In this document: in pieces, positions 17,516-25,642 of the stretch
Numbering within the stretch: the first letter of the stretch is position 1
How the letters are laid out: each line of letters begins with the position of its first letter
From: Acinetobacter geminorum
GTDB lineage: Bacteria > Pseudomonadota > Gammaproteobacteria > Pseudomonadales > Moraxellaceae
Direction of reading: 5' to 3'
NCBI RefSeq assembly: GCF_013009345.1
Contig: NZ_JABELE010000001.1
Location: 297,136 to 361,135 of the forward strand
DNA: 64,000 nucleotides
Notes under the pieces: generated by a model
Database searches by the model: none
Seen by the model: only the letters and a program-made list of their open reading frames with translations
What the model was told of the DNA's origin: nothing
Position numbers and translations under genes: made by a program

Positions 17516-17926
17516 TTAATCTTTTTTCATGTAAATCAATACATCGACTGCACTAGGGTTAGGTGCAACTGACTGAACAGTTTTAACTTCACGACCTTGT
17601 AAGCTAATAGGTTTCCAAATTGCGCCTTCTGGATTAATTTCAGTTCCTTCCGCATCAAACCATACAATTTTGTATTGGAAGTCTTGGGCATAGAACCAAC
17701 CATTTTTTAGAGCAAGGGATGCGCGCTTAATATCGCCTAAAGACGTCATGTTGACGCGACTAACACCAATCCGGGTAGCTAAAATCGGGTTGTTAGTTTG
17801 AGTGCGGACAGTACTCTGACCTGTGGTAATGTCAGTTTTTGTTTGCATAGCATTTGGAGCTGTACAACCTGTAAAAAACGCAGATGCAATTGAGAGTAGG
17901 CTCAAATAAATTACGGCCTTTTTCAT
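17516..17926 (-). CDS. ycfL: YcfL family lipoprotein (DUF1425)
   Basis: This 136-residue predicted lipoprotein has a signal peptide and lipobox FFTGC with Cys near residue 21. The DUF1425 core is recognisable in TRIGVSRVNMTSLGDIKRASLALKN, WFYAQDFQYKIVWFDAEG (typical YQYRVxWFDxxG) and the VAPNPSAVDVLIYM end. In E. coli ycfL lies next to lpoB (ycfM), and the same order is found here, which supports both assignments. Its function is unknown. It is co-oriented with lpoB (gap 53 nt) and the COG3014-like gene (gap 19 nt). Confidence 0.78.
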   Translation of the reverse strand: MKKAVIYLSLLSIASAFFTGCTAPNAMQTKTDITTGQSTVRTQTNNPILATRIGVSRVNMTSLGDIKRASLALKNGWFYAQDFQYKIVWFDAEGTEINPEGAIWKPISLQGREVKTVQSVAPNPSAVDVLIYMKKD

Positions 17927-17945
17927 TTTGAATATCCTTTAATCA

Positions 17946-19310
17946 TTAATGAGTAATAGCAAAACTATCGGTTAAAATTTCTTGATTTGCTTCTATGCCA
18001 TGAATAAACACAGTTTGATTTGGTTTCACATCAATATTGAGTTCTTGAGTCATATAGCCATTTTTTAGTTGGATAGTATGAGTGCCTGTTGGCAAAGTGA
18101 GACGGGCAACTTGAGCATTACTTGGTAGAGTATTCCACGCACGAACATCGGCTTTTTCAGAAGCTGTGTTGTAGATGTTCCCAGCAATTTGACCAATAGC
18201 CCCTAGGTGATTCCCAAGTTCTTTTTGGACCATATATTTTGCTGTTGTGCGCGCAATTTGCGATGTCATATTGGCAGCTACATTTTCTTTTAATGTTTTT
18301 ACAGCTAATGCACCTATATCAGTTAAGGTAGAGGTGCTAGTCATAGGTCTACCATTTACAAGTACCTGAAGACTAGTAGGGCTTTTATAAGTAGAAGGGT
18401 TGTAGCTAGCAAATGAAACATTGATCAGGCCGTTTGGAGTAGGCAATGCAAATGTATTGGGTATTTTTTGAGGTACTAGGCCTTGCTCTAAGAAAATTAC
18501 AACTGGATATTGTTGAGATTTTTTACCTGAAGACATGTCTAAGCGTTTAACATCATTTTTGATGAAGTCATTAGGCTGCAATTCATAAGCTTTTTTGAAG
18601 TCAACGAGAGCATCGTTTTCTTCTCCTAATGCTTCCCAAAGAGTGGCTGCCATGTAAAATGCATAAGCATTTTGATATGTATTTTTAACTTTCCCAGCAA
18701 TTGTATCTAGGCCAGCAAAAGCTTCGTCAAAGTTCTGATTATGATCGGAACCAGCTTTTTCTTTAGCTTTTTCAGCTTCCTTCGTGTGGGCAAGTTCAAT
18801 TTCACGCTGAATACGTTGGGCGATACGCATTTCTACACCAGCGCTTTCTGGATTATTGAGAGCCATAAAATTTATGGCTTGATAAACATGTGCTAAAACT
18901 TGTTCATATTCTGGGATTTTGTAAGGAATAACACTGTCATTACTTACAAGTGAGAGAGCTTTAAATCCGAGTTCTGAGGCACTGATTTTTGCTTTATTAT
19001 TTCTTTGTTCTAACAGTACAAACGCAGCTTCAAAGGATTTCTTACTTTCTTCATATTGATGATTAGCTTGTTGTAAGCGACCTTTTTCAAGTAGGTAGAG
19101 TGCAGCATCGCTCCCTTTAGCTTTTTTCTCTAAAAATTTATGAGTTTCTTCTGGAATGGGTTGCGTGAGGTTTGCACGGAAGCTCTGAGCGGTTTGATTG
19201 TAGTCATCAAAAAAGCCAGCTTGAGCAGTAGGTAAAACACTGCTAAATAGAATAGCCAGAAGAGTTTTTTTGTGTCGTTGTGATTGCTTAATTATTGAAA
19301 AATCTGTCAC
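17946..19310 (-). CDS. COG3014-like secreted TPR protein
   Basis: This 454-residue protein has a signal peptide (KTLLAILFSSVLPTAQA, then GF) and N-terminal helical TPR-like repeats (ALYLLEKGRLQQANHQYEESKKSFE; AYAFYMAATLWEALGEENDALVDFKKAYELQPN). The C-terminal part is a beta-rich domain ending LPTGTHTIQLKNGY. It resembles the uncharacterised COG3014 proteins that occur with YcfL and LpoB in other gammaproteobacteria. The start is a GTG at 19310 with no clear Shine-Dalgarno site; a large hairpin with a T run ends at the start codon. It is the first gene of the cluster, with unknown role. Confidence 0.72.
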   Translation of the reverse strand: MTDFSIIKQSQRHKKTLLAILFSSVLPTAQAGFFDDYNQTAQSFRANLTQPIPEETHKFLEKKAKGSDAALYLLEKGRLQQANHQYEESKKSFEAAFVLLEQRNNKAKISASELGFKALSLVSNDSVIPYKIPEYEQVLAHVYQAINFMALNNPESAGVEMRIAQRIQREIELAHTKEAEKAKEKAGSDHNQNFDEAFAGLDTIAGKVKNTYQNAYAFYMAATLWEALGEENDALVDFKKAYELQPNDFIKNDVKRLDMSSGKKSQQYPVVIFLEQGLVPQKIPNTFALPTPNGLINVSFASYNPSTYKSPTSLQVLVNGRPMTSTSTLTDIGALAVKTLKENVAANMTSQIARTTAKYMVQKELGNHLGAIGQIAGNIYNTASEKADVRAWNTLPSNAQVARLTLPTGTHTIQLKNGYMTQELNIDVKPNQTVFIHGIEANQEILTDSFAITH

Positions 19311-19313
19311 AAA

Positions 19314-19369
19314 AAATACTCACAAGTTTACAAAAATAAACGAACTATAATTTTGTAAAGTGAGTATTT
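19314..19369 (-). promoter_or_regulatory. Long inverted repeat directly upstream of the COG3014-like gene
   Basis: The arms AAATACTCAC..TTTACAAAA (19314-19336) and TTTTGTAAA..GTGAGTATTT (19351-19369) are perfectly complementary apart from a 3-nt bulge, around a loop of about 14 nt. In the minus-strand transcript the stem is followed by T6 and then the GTG start. It could be an operator, a translational or thermal switch, or an attenuator. Confidence 0.65.
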
Positions 19370-19740
19370 CAATAATTTTATTAACTATTAGTTTTATTTG
19401 TTCTATTGAAGAGTAAACGCAAAGCCTTATCTAATATAGCGTTAAAGGTTTTTGAAGCTTTATATTTTAAGTGTTTGTTTGTTTGAAAAATAATCTAATT
19501 AAGTTTTTATAATAATTTTAATCTTAGCTTTTAAGTTTTATTTATCGCTTTAATCAGAATTAATTGGATTCTTAAATTTAAATAATTGATATGTTTATTT
19601 TTTTAATATTCATCTTTTTTATTTGAAGGTTTTTTAATTAATAAGTGATGATATGTATTTTATTGAAGCCTTTTGATTTAGAGTAACTTAAAAAAGTGTT
19701 TCTCGATTGTTGTATTATAAATATATATAAAATTGTTTTG

Positions 19741-19773
19741 GTAAAAAGGCTGTCAAATGAGAGCCTTTTTATT
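19741..19773 (+). repeat. 33-nt direct repeat, copy 2 (terminator of the second SDR gene)
   Basis: This is a near-identical copy of 15753-15785. One C-to-G change puts a mismatch in the stem (GGCTGTC / GAGAGCC), so the terminator is weaker than the relA copy. It lies just past the stop codon of the SDR gene at 19779. Confidence 0.8.
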
Positions 19774-19778
19774 GCAAA

Positions 19779-20552
19779 TTATTTTCTAGATAAATAGATG
19801 TTGGTTAGTCGATTTACAAACTGAGGGCTTAAAGTTGAGAGCTGATAAAGCAGTTTGGTTTTTATACCCACTGGAGTATGGGTAGGCGTCCAGAAATGAG
19901 CCTTTTTCTCTACAAGCGTAAGCACCTGCTGAGCAATATCATTTGGGGTTAAATCTATCCCCATATTCTGAATGGTGCCTGTATCCATATTGTTAACCAT
20001 TGCAGTTTGTACAAATAGCGGCATCACATCTAAAACGCGAATACCATATTTTTTCCATTCCACATCTAAACCTTCAGTAATTCCACGAACTGCAAATTTA
20101 CTAGCCGAATAAGAAATCAAATCAGCTTGCCCATAAATTGCAGAAGCTGATGACAGATTAATGACGCGTGCAAAAGAAGCTTGCTTTAAGTAAGGGAGAG
20201 CAGCGTGACAGCCATTGATTACGCCGTTTACATTAATATTTATTGTTCTTTGGTGAGCTTTAATATCAGTCGTTTCAAAAGCACCAGAATATAAAATACC
20301 TGCATTATTTACCAAGATATTAAGTTCACCAGCCCATTCGGTAAATTCTTTTAATATGTGTTGCCACTGGCTGTAATCACTTACATCTAGATAGCCGGCA
20401 CGGGCATTGGGGCCTAAGTCATTTGCTAGTTCCTGAGCAAGCGATTCATTAATATCGTAAATGCCTACTTTATATCCTTGTTTGTAGAATACGCGTGCAA
20501 TTTCAGCCCCAATACCTTGAGCGGCACCACTAATCAGAATACTGTATCTCAT
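19779..20552 (-). CDS. Short-chain dehydrogenase/reductase
   Basis: This 257-residue SDR has the cofactor loop SGAAQGIGAE, NNAGILYSG, the catalytic Ser in NLSSASAIYG and YSASKFAVRG (Tyr and Lys of the active site). DINES after the second strand suggests NAD(H) preference (an Asp in the ribose-binding position). The C-terminal tail with TKLLYQLSTLSPQFVNRL is typical of membrane-leaning SDRs of the fatty-acyl or steroid type, but the substrate is unknown. It lies alone between the envelope cluster and the divergent mazG. Confidence 0.85.
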   Translation of the reverse strand: MRYSILISGAAQGIGAEIARVFYKQGYKVGIYDINESLAQELANDLGPNARAGYLDVSDYSQWQHILKEFTEWAGELNILVNNAGILYSGAFETTDIKAHQRTININVNGVINGCHAALPYLKQASFARVINLSSASAIYGQADLISYSASKFAVRGITEGLDVEWKKYGIRVLDVMPLFVQTAMVNNMDTGTIQNMGIDLTPNDIAQQVLTLVEKKAHFWTPTHTPVGIKTKLLYQLSTLSPQFVNRLTNIYLSRK

Positions 20553-20664
20553 CTTTTTTCTCTTTGTCAGTACAATAGTGCGACTGATTTAATCGCTTTG
20601 ATTTTGATCATAACAAATTAAAATCTTAGTTTGACTGACCGACTTTTTAAACTTGAGGGTTACC

Positions 20665-21471
20665 ATGGATAAATTGCTTAAAATCATGCAAGAGTTACGT
20701 GAAAAATGTCCGTGGGATCAACAACAAACCCCAATGTCACTGACTAAATATGCGATTGAAGAAGCATATGAAGTCGAGGCGGCCATCCGCCATGGCGATA
20801 TTAATGAAATTAGAAATGAACTAGGCGATTTGTTATTACAGGTTGTGTTTCAATCACAAATGTTTAGTGAGCAAGGCGCTTTTAACTTTCAAGATGTTGT
20901 TGAGGCAATAAGTGAAAAGTTAATACGCCGCCATCCACATGTTTTTCAGGCAGATCAATTTAATAATTTAACGCCAGAGCAAGTAAGTAAGCTTTGGAAA
21001 CAAATTAAACAGCAAGAAAAACAAGGCAAGCCGCAATCAAGATTAGATGAAATAAAGCATGGGCCAGCATTGTTACAGGCGCAAGAAATTCAAACAAATG
21101 TAGCTAAGGTTGGGTTTGATTTCGAAACGGTAGAAGATGCGTATGAAAAACTAGAAGAAGAGTTGGATGAGTTTAAGCAGGCCCTAAAAAATCAAAATAT
21201 TGATGAAATTCAAGACGAATTTGGAGATTGCCTGTTTTCATTAGTCAATGTTGGACGTAAACTTGCGATATCAAGTGAAGCATCACTTTTATCAACAATA
21301 CATAAATTTAGAAGCCGTTTTGCTTTTATTGAAGATCAAGCGAAAAAACAGCAAAGAACATTAGAAGACATGACACTGTCTGAAATGGATGAATTGTGGA
21401 ATCAGGCAAAGCGGCAGTTAAAGTTAGGGGAAAAAACACATGCAATTCAGCATGAATCTTTGGAAAAATAA
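20665..21471 (+). CDS. mazG: Nucleoside triphosphate pyrophosphohydrolase MazG
   Basis: MazG hydrolyses (d)NTPs to monophosphates and pyrophosphate and can influence ppGpp levels. The protein has two MazG domains. The first has CPWDQQQTP, EEAYEVEAAI and NELGDLLLQVVFQ; the second has KLEEELDEFKQAL and DEFGDCLFSLVNVGR, giving the two EExxE..ExxD metal-binding sets. The ATG at 20665 has GAGGG upstream; the in-frame TTG 12 nt earlier is rejected. Length is 268 residues (E. coli 263). The last 32 nt overlap the next gene. Confidence 0.94.
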   Translation: MDKLLKIMQELREKCPWDQQQTPMSLTKYAIEEAYEVEAAIRHGDINEIRNELGDLLLQVVFQSQMFSEQGAFNFQDVVEAISEKLIRRHPHVFQADQFNNLTPEQVSKLWKQIKQQEKQGKPQSRLDEIKHGPALLQAQEIQTNVAKVGFDFETVEDAYEKLEEELDEFKQALKNQNIDEIQDEFGDCLFSLVNVGRKLAISSEASLLSTIHKFRSRFAFIEDQAKKQQRTLEDMTLSEMDELWNQAKRQLKLGEKTHAIQHESLEK

Positions 21472-21844
21472 GCACAATATTTTCATTATTTTATTTTGGA
21501 GCCTGATCTCATCAACGCTAGTTCAGGCTCAATCTTTTGATCAAAATTTTAAGGAGTGGAAGGTTAAACAGCAGATGTATGATCAGAAGTTGAGCATGCA
21601 ACACGCCTCTCATTCTAATAGTCCAAAAAGCTCAGTTATGACTGATTCATCAGGACAAATTCATTTGAATCAAGCCAATATTGATGAGCTCCAAAAGCTA
21701 AAAGGTATTGGTGAGAAAAAGGCTCAGGCGATTGTAGAATACCGTCAAAAGAATGGCGGCTTTAAAAATATTGATGAATTTAAAAACGTAAAGGGTATTG
21801 GTCCAGCCATTTTTGAAAAGAATAAAACACGGTTGGCTTTATAA
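21440..21844 (+). CDS. ComEA-like helix-hairpin-helix protein
   Basis: This 134-residue secreted protein has a signal sequence (NIFIILFWSLISSTLVQAQ) and a C-terminal pair of helix-hairpin-helix motifs: INLNQANIDELQKLKGIG (as read with the preceding His) and FKNVKGIGPAIFEKNK. This is the ComEA arrangement, in which a periplasmic HhH domain binds incoming DNA during natural transformation, a trait common in Acinetobacter. AGGGG lies 9 nt before the ATG, inside mazG. A role in DNA uptake is inference; many genomes carry several such proteins. Confidence 0.82.
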   Translation: MQFSMNLWKNKHNIFIILFWSLISSTLVQAQSFDQNFKEWKVKQQMYDQKLSMQHASHSNSPKSSVMTDSSGQIHLNQANIDELQKLKGIGEKKAQAIVEYRQKNGGFKNIDEFKNVKGIGPAIFEKNKTRLAL

Positions 21845-21969
21845 ATCATCTTTCTGTCAATTATCATTTCATGCGCAAACTACAGAGAATCAAATTGCCC
21901 TTTGTGTGCGTTAGAGCTATGATTAGCGACAACTTGTTATTTACGTCCTGACGTAGGAGACAGCGTCTT

Positions 21970-23433
21970 TTGCAAACCTTGCGAGCGTCAAAATGTGGTT
22001 TGTCCACAGCCCAACTTCCTTCTTCGATTTTAGATGTGATCGATAGCCTGACTAAAGCTGGCTATGAAGCTTATATTGTTGGGGGTGGTGTCCGTGATTT
22101 AATGCTAGGGCTTAATCCTAAAGATTTCGATGCAGTCACTAATGCAACACCTTCCCAGATTAAAGAAGTTTTTGGTCGACGTTGTCGAATCATTGGCCGT
22201 CGATTTGAATTAGCACATGTCTATTCAGGGCGTGAGCTTATTGAAGTTGCAACCTTCCGTGCTCCTCCAAAAAAAGCAGTCACCAGTGCTTCAGGCATGA
22301 TTTTACGTGACAATAACTGGGGAACCATCGAACAAGACTTTGCTCGCCGTGACTTTTCAATCAATACGCTATATTACCAACCGCGTAAGAGTATTGTGCT
22401 TGATTTCTGCAAAGCAATTGATGATGTAAAAAATAAAACTCTACGTTTATTGGGCGATCCGGCACAGCGCTTCGAAGAAGACCCAGTGCGTATGCTGCGA
22501 ACTCTACGTTTTGCAGCCAAGTTAAATTTCAAAATTGACTCAGATATTCTCAATATATTTGATGCAGAGATGACGCAACTATTGCGTGATGTTTCTCCGC
22601 ATCGTTTATATGATGAATCTCAGAAGCTCTTTACAATGGGACATTTGGCGCGTGTTTTGCCAATGTTGATTGAATTTGGTGTTTGGAAACAACTCTTTGC
22701 CGATATTCAGCCTAACCTCACTCCATTTATTTTAAGAGCAGCAAAGAATACAGATCAACGTATTCAGGTTGGTAAAACAATTAACCCTGCTTTTTTCTAT
22801 GCAGTCTTATTGTGGCAACCATTTTTAGAGCGTTGTGAATTTTATTTATCTAAAGGTGTGGTACCAGCTGAAGCTCGTGCACAAGCTGGTTTAGATGTCT
22901 TAAAACGTCAAGCAACCCGCACAGTGATTCCTCGTTTTGCAGAAACTTTTATTCGTGAAGTTTGGGAAATGCAGACCCGTTTGCTTAATCCGAAACCACA
23001 GCAAATTGAAGCATTGGCTGGACACGCGCGTTTCCGAGCTGGTTTTGACTTCTTGTTACTTCGTGAAAAGTCAGGTGATGACACTACGCAAGGAATGGGA
23101 AGCTGGTGGGAAGCCTACCAAGAAATGTCGAATGACGAAAAAGAAGCAGCAATTAGCCAGTACAATCGTCAGAAGGCTAGAAACCGTCGTAAAGCTGTTG
23201 CTGAACCTGTTGAAAACAATAAAGTTGAGATGGAAATCGAACCTTTGGTTGATATTCCTGAACCACGCAGCCGTCGTGGGAAAAAAGAACGTGCTCGACA
23301 AGAACAATCGATGGGTCGTTTCGTTGAAAAAGCCACTGCTTCAGAAGCTGGGGTGATGGGCGACCATCCGATTTTGAAGCGTAAGCGAGTACAACGCGAT
23401 TTAAGCCAAGTTATTTTTGGGCCAACGCAATGA
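21970..23433 (+). CDS. pcnB: Poly(A) polymerase I
   Basis: PcnB adds 3' poly(A) tails to RNAs, marking them for decay. The 487-residue protein has the nucleotidyltransferase signature GGGVRDLMLGLNPKDFDAVT with the catalytic Asp pair, RRDFSINTLYY, and RFEEDPVRMLRTLRFAAKL. The C-terminal part is basic (RSRRGKKERARQ, KRKRVQRDL), typical of PcnB rather than the CCA-adding enzyme. It begins at TTG 21970, supported by AGGAGA 9 nt upstream. Its end overlaps folK by 4 nt. Confidence 0.94.
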   Translation: MQTLRASKCGLSTAQLPSSILDVIDSLTKAGYEAYIVGGGVRDLMLGLNPKDFDAVTNATPSQIKEVFGRRCRIIGRRFELAHVYSGRELIEVATFRAPPKKAVTSASGMILRDNNWGTIEQDFARRDFSINTLYYQPRKSIVLDFCKAIDDVKNKTLRLLGDPAQRFEEDPVRMLRTLRFAAKLNFKIDSDILNIFDAEMTQLLRDVSPHRLYDESQKLFTMGHLARVLPMLIEFGVWKQLFADIQPNLTPFILRAAKNTDQRIQVGKTINPAFFYAVLLWQPFLERCEFYLSKGVVPAEARAQAGLDVLKRQATRTVIPRFAETFIREVWEMQTRLLNPKPQQIEALAGHARFRAGFDFLLLREKSGDDTTQGMGSWWEAYQEMSNDEKEAAISQYNRQKARNRRKAVAEPVENNKVEMEIEPLVDIPEPRSRRGKKERARQEQSMGRFVEKATASEAGVMGDHPILKRKRVQRDLSQVIFGPTQ

Positions 23434-23912
23434 CAACGAAGACCTATATTGGTTTAGGAAGTAATTTAGGCGATTCACGCCAAATCTTATCTGAAGCCAT
23501 TACTAAGCTTAAAACTTTAGGTGAAGTGAAAGTTTCTAAACTTTATCAAAGTCCGCCTATGGGCCCTCAAGATCAACCAAATTATTTAAATGCAGTTGCA
23601 GAGCTAAATACGGATCTCACGCCTTTAGATTTGTTAGACCAGTTACAGCGATTTGAGCAAGAGGCTGGTCGTGTACGCCTTCGTCGTTGGGGGGAGCGTA
23701 CATTAGATCTGGATTTGCTTATATATGGTGATAAAAAAATTCAAAATGAGCGCTTAACTGTGCCACACATTGGAATTCTAGAGCGAGATTTCGTTGTAAT
23801 TCCTTTATTAGATTTAGACGCTGATTTACATATTAATGATCAGCCACTTAAAAATTTAGAACTCATACAGCAGCCCACGCTGACTGTACTTGCTGATGAG
23901 TCTTGGGCTTAG
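23430..23912 (+). CDS. folK: 6-hydroxymethyl-7,8-dihydropterin pyrophosphokinase
   Basis: FolK transfers pyrophosphate from ATP to hydroxymethyl-dihydropterin in folate synthesis. Family motifs are IGLGSNLGD at the N-terminus, YQSPPMGPQDQPNYLNAV, and the signature RRWGERTLDLDLLIYG. The 160-residue length is normal. It overlaps pcnB (ATGA) and is followed after 45 nt by panB; the pcnB-folK-panB-panC order is widespread in gammaproteobacteria. Confidence 0.96.
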   Translation: MTTKTYIGLGSNLGDSRQILSEAITKLKTLGEVKVSKLYQSPPMGPQDQPNYLNAVAELNTDLTPLDLLDQLQRFEQEAGRVRLRRWGERTLDLDLLIYGDKKIQNERLTVPHIGILERDFVVIPLLDLDADLHINDQPLKNLELIQQPTLTVLADESWA

Positions 23913-23957
23913 AGCCTGACTTATTACGTTCTGCAAACTCCTGTAGAGGATACCATC

Positions 23958-24767
23958 ATGATTAGTCTAAGTGACTTAAGAAAATTTAAAGCCGAAGGAC
24001 GTAAGTTCTCTTGTCTAACTTGTTACGATGCGAGTATGGCAAAAGCAATGGAACTTGCTGAAATTGATACAATCTTAATTGGTGATTCTCTTGGAATGGC
24101 AATTCAAGGTCGTGACTCAACTTTACCTGTAACTGTTGAGGACATGGCTTATCATACAGCGGCTGTGCGTCGCGGTAACCAGCATGCTTTGATTATGACT
24201 GACTTACCATTTATGAGTTATGCCACCTTAAATGATGCTTTGCAAAACGCAAGAACAGTTATGCAAGCTGGTGCCCAGATGATCAAAATCGAAGGCGGCG
24301 CTTGGCTAAGTGAAACTGTACAAGTGTTAACTCGTAATGGTGTACCTGTGTGCGTACATTTAGGTTTAACTCCTCAATCTGTACACGTATTTGGCGGTTA
24401 CAAATTACAAGCTAAAACACGTGAAGCAGCTGATCAACTTATTGCTGACTGTACGGCAGTGGTTGAAGCTGGCGCAGCAGTTCTATTGCTTGAATGTGTT
24501 CCTGCTCAGTTGGGACAAGAAATTGCTGAACTATTTCCAAATACACCTGTGATTGGTATTGGTGCGGGTAATGCGACTGATGGTCAGGTACTTGTAGTAC
24601 AGGACATGCTTGGTTTAACTTTTGGTCGAGTTGCGCGTTTTGTCCGTAACTTTATGAAAGAACAATCTGGAGAAACAGCAATCCTAGACGCTTTTAAAGC
24701 TTTTCATGCTGCCGTGCAGGATCAGTCATTTCCAGCCAAAGAACATACTTTCCACGTTGAGCTGTAA
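23958..24767 (+). CDS. panB: 3-methyl-2-oxobutanoate hydroxymethyltransferase
   Basis: PanB makes ketopantoate from alpha-ketoisovalerate and methylene-tetrahydrofolate, the first step to pantothenate and CoA. The 269-residue barrel enzyme shows LTCYDASMAK, the metal-site GDSLGM, KIEGG (active-site Lys), HLGLTPQSVHVFGGYK and GIGAGNATDGQVLV. panC begins 3 nt after its stop, so the pair is translationally coupled. Confidence 0.97.
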   Translation: MISLSDLRKFKAEGRKFSCLTCYDASMAKAMELAEIDTILIGDSLGMAIQGRDSTLPVTVEDMAYHTAAVRRGNQHALIMTDLPFMSYATLNDALQNARTVMQAGAQMIKIEGGAWLSETVQVLTRNGVPVCVHLGLTPQSVHVFGGYKLQAKTREAADQLIADCTAVVEAGAAVLLLECVPAQLGQEIAELFPNTPVIGIGAGNATDGQVLVVQDMLGLTFGRVARFVRNFMKEQSGETAILDAFKAFHAAVQDQSFPAKEHTFHVEL

Positions 24768-24770
24768 TTC

Positions 24771-25619
24771 ATGAAAACAGAAACCACCATACAAGGTCTT
24801 GCAGCTTCTTTAAATCCTGCTAGAGCTGCGCGTAAAATTATTGGTTTTGTCCCAACAATGGGAAATCTACATGAAGGACATCTCACACTTGTTCGTGAAG
24901 CGAAAAAGTTATGTGATGTTGTGGTTGTTAGTATCTTCGTAAATCCAACTCAATTTGGACCGGGTGAAGATTTTGATAACTATCCTCGTACTTTAGAACA
25001 AGATAGTCGTCTATTAGCCGATGTCGGTTGTGACATTATTTTTGCACCATCAGTTGAGCAAATGTACGGTACTCAGCCACGTTTAACCAATATAAGTGTT
25101 AGCCAAATTACTGATGCTTTATGTGGTAGTTCACGTCCTGGGCATTTTGATGGCGTAGCTTTGGTAGTAACCAAACTCTTTAATATTGTGCAACCTAACT
25201 ATGCTTTCTTTGGTCAAAAAGATTATCAGCAGTTAGCAGTGATTCGTCAGTTTGTACAAGACTTAAATATCCCGCTCGAAGTAATTGGTGTGCCAATTGT
25301 TCGTGCAGCAGATGGCTTGGCTCTTAGTTCAAGAAATGGTTATTTAAGTCCTGAGCAACGTCAGGTCGCTCCGGTTATTTATCAGAGTTTAAAGCAAGCT
25401 GAGCAGCATTTACATCAAGGCAAAGATCTACAACAAGTTTTAGAAGATATCAAAACTCAGTTGACAGATAATGGGTTTGTTGTGGATTATGTCGAAGCTC
25501 GTCAGTCAAATCTGTTACCTGCTACTCAGTTTGATCGTGATATTGTGTTGTTCGTCGCGGCAAAATTGGGTGCAACTCGTTTGATTGATAATTTAGAAGT
25601 TGCCTTTACACCCCAATAA
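24771..25619 (+). CDS. panC: Pantothenate synthetase
   Basis: PanC condenses pantoate and beta-alanine using ATP. Motifs: FVPTMGNLHEGHL (HIGH-like), IFVNPTQFGPGEDFDNYPR, FGQKDYQQLAVIRQ and ALSSRNGYL (KMSKS-like region). The 282-residue size is standard. It lies directly behind panB. No panD (beta-alanine supply) is in the window. Confidence 0.97.
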   Translation: MKTETTIQGLAASLNPARAARKIIGFVPTMGNLHEGHLTLVREAKKLCDVVVVSIFVNPTQFGPGEDFDNYPRTLEQDSRLLADVGCDIIFAPSVEQMYGTQPRLTNISVSQITDALCGSSRPGHFDGVALVVTKLFNIVQPNYAFFGQKDYQQLAVIRQFVQDLNIPLEVIGVPIVRAADGLALSSRNGYLSPEQRQVAPVIYQSLKQAEQHLHQGKDLQQVLEDIKTQLTDNGFVVDYVEARQSNLLPATQFDRDIVLFVAAKLGATRLIDNLEVAFTPQ

Positions 25620-25642
25620 ACAGATCAAAGGACAGCCATGCC

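Larger units (their letters stand above)
19311..19778. other. 468-nt AT-rich intergenic region
   Basis: Beyond the inverted repeat next to 19310 and the terminator near 19745, this stretch is very AT-rich and has no convincing coding frame on either strand. It presumably holds the promoter of the envelope cluster, but I cannot single out one among many TATAAT-like strings. Confidence 0.6.
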
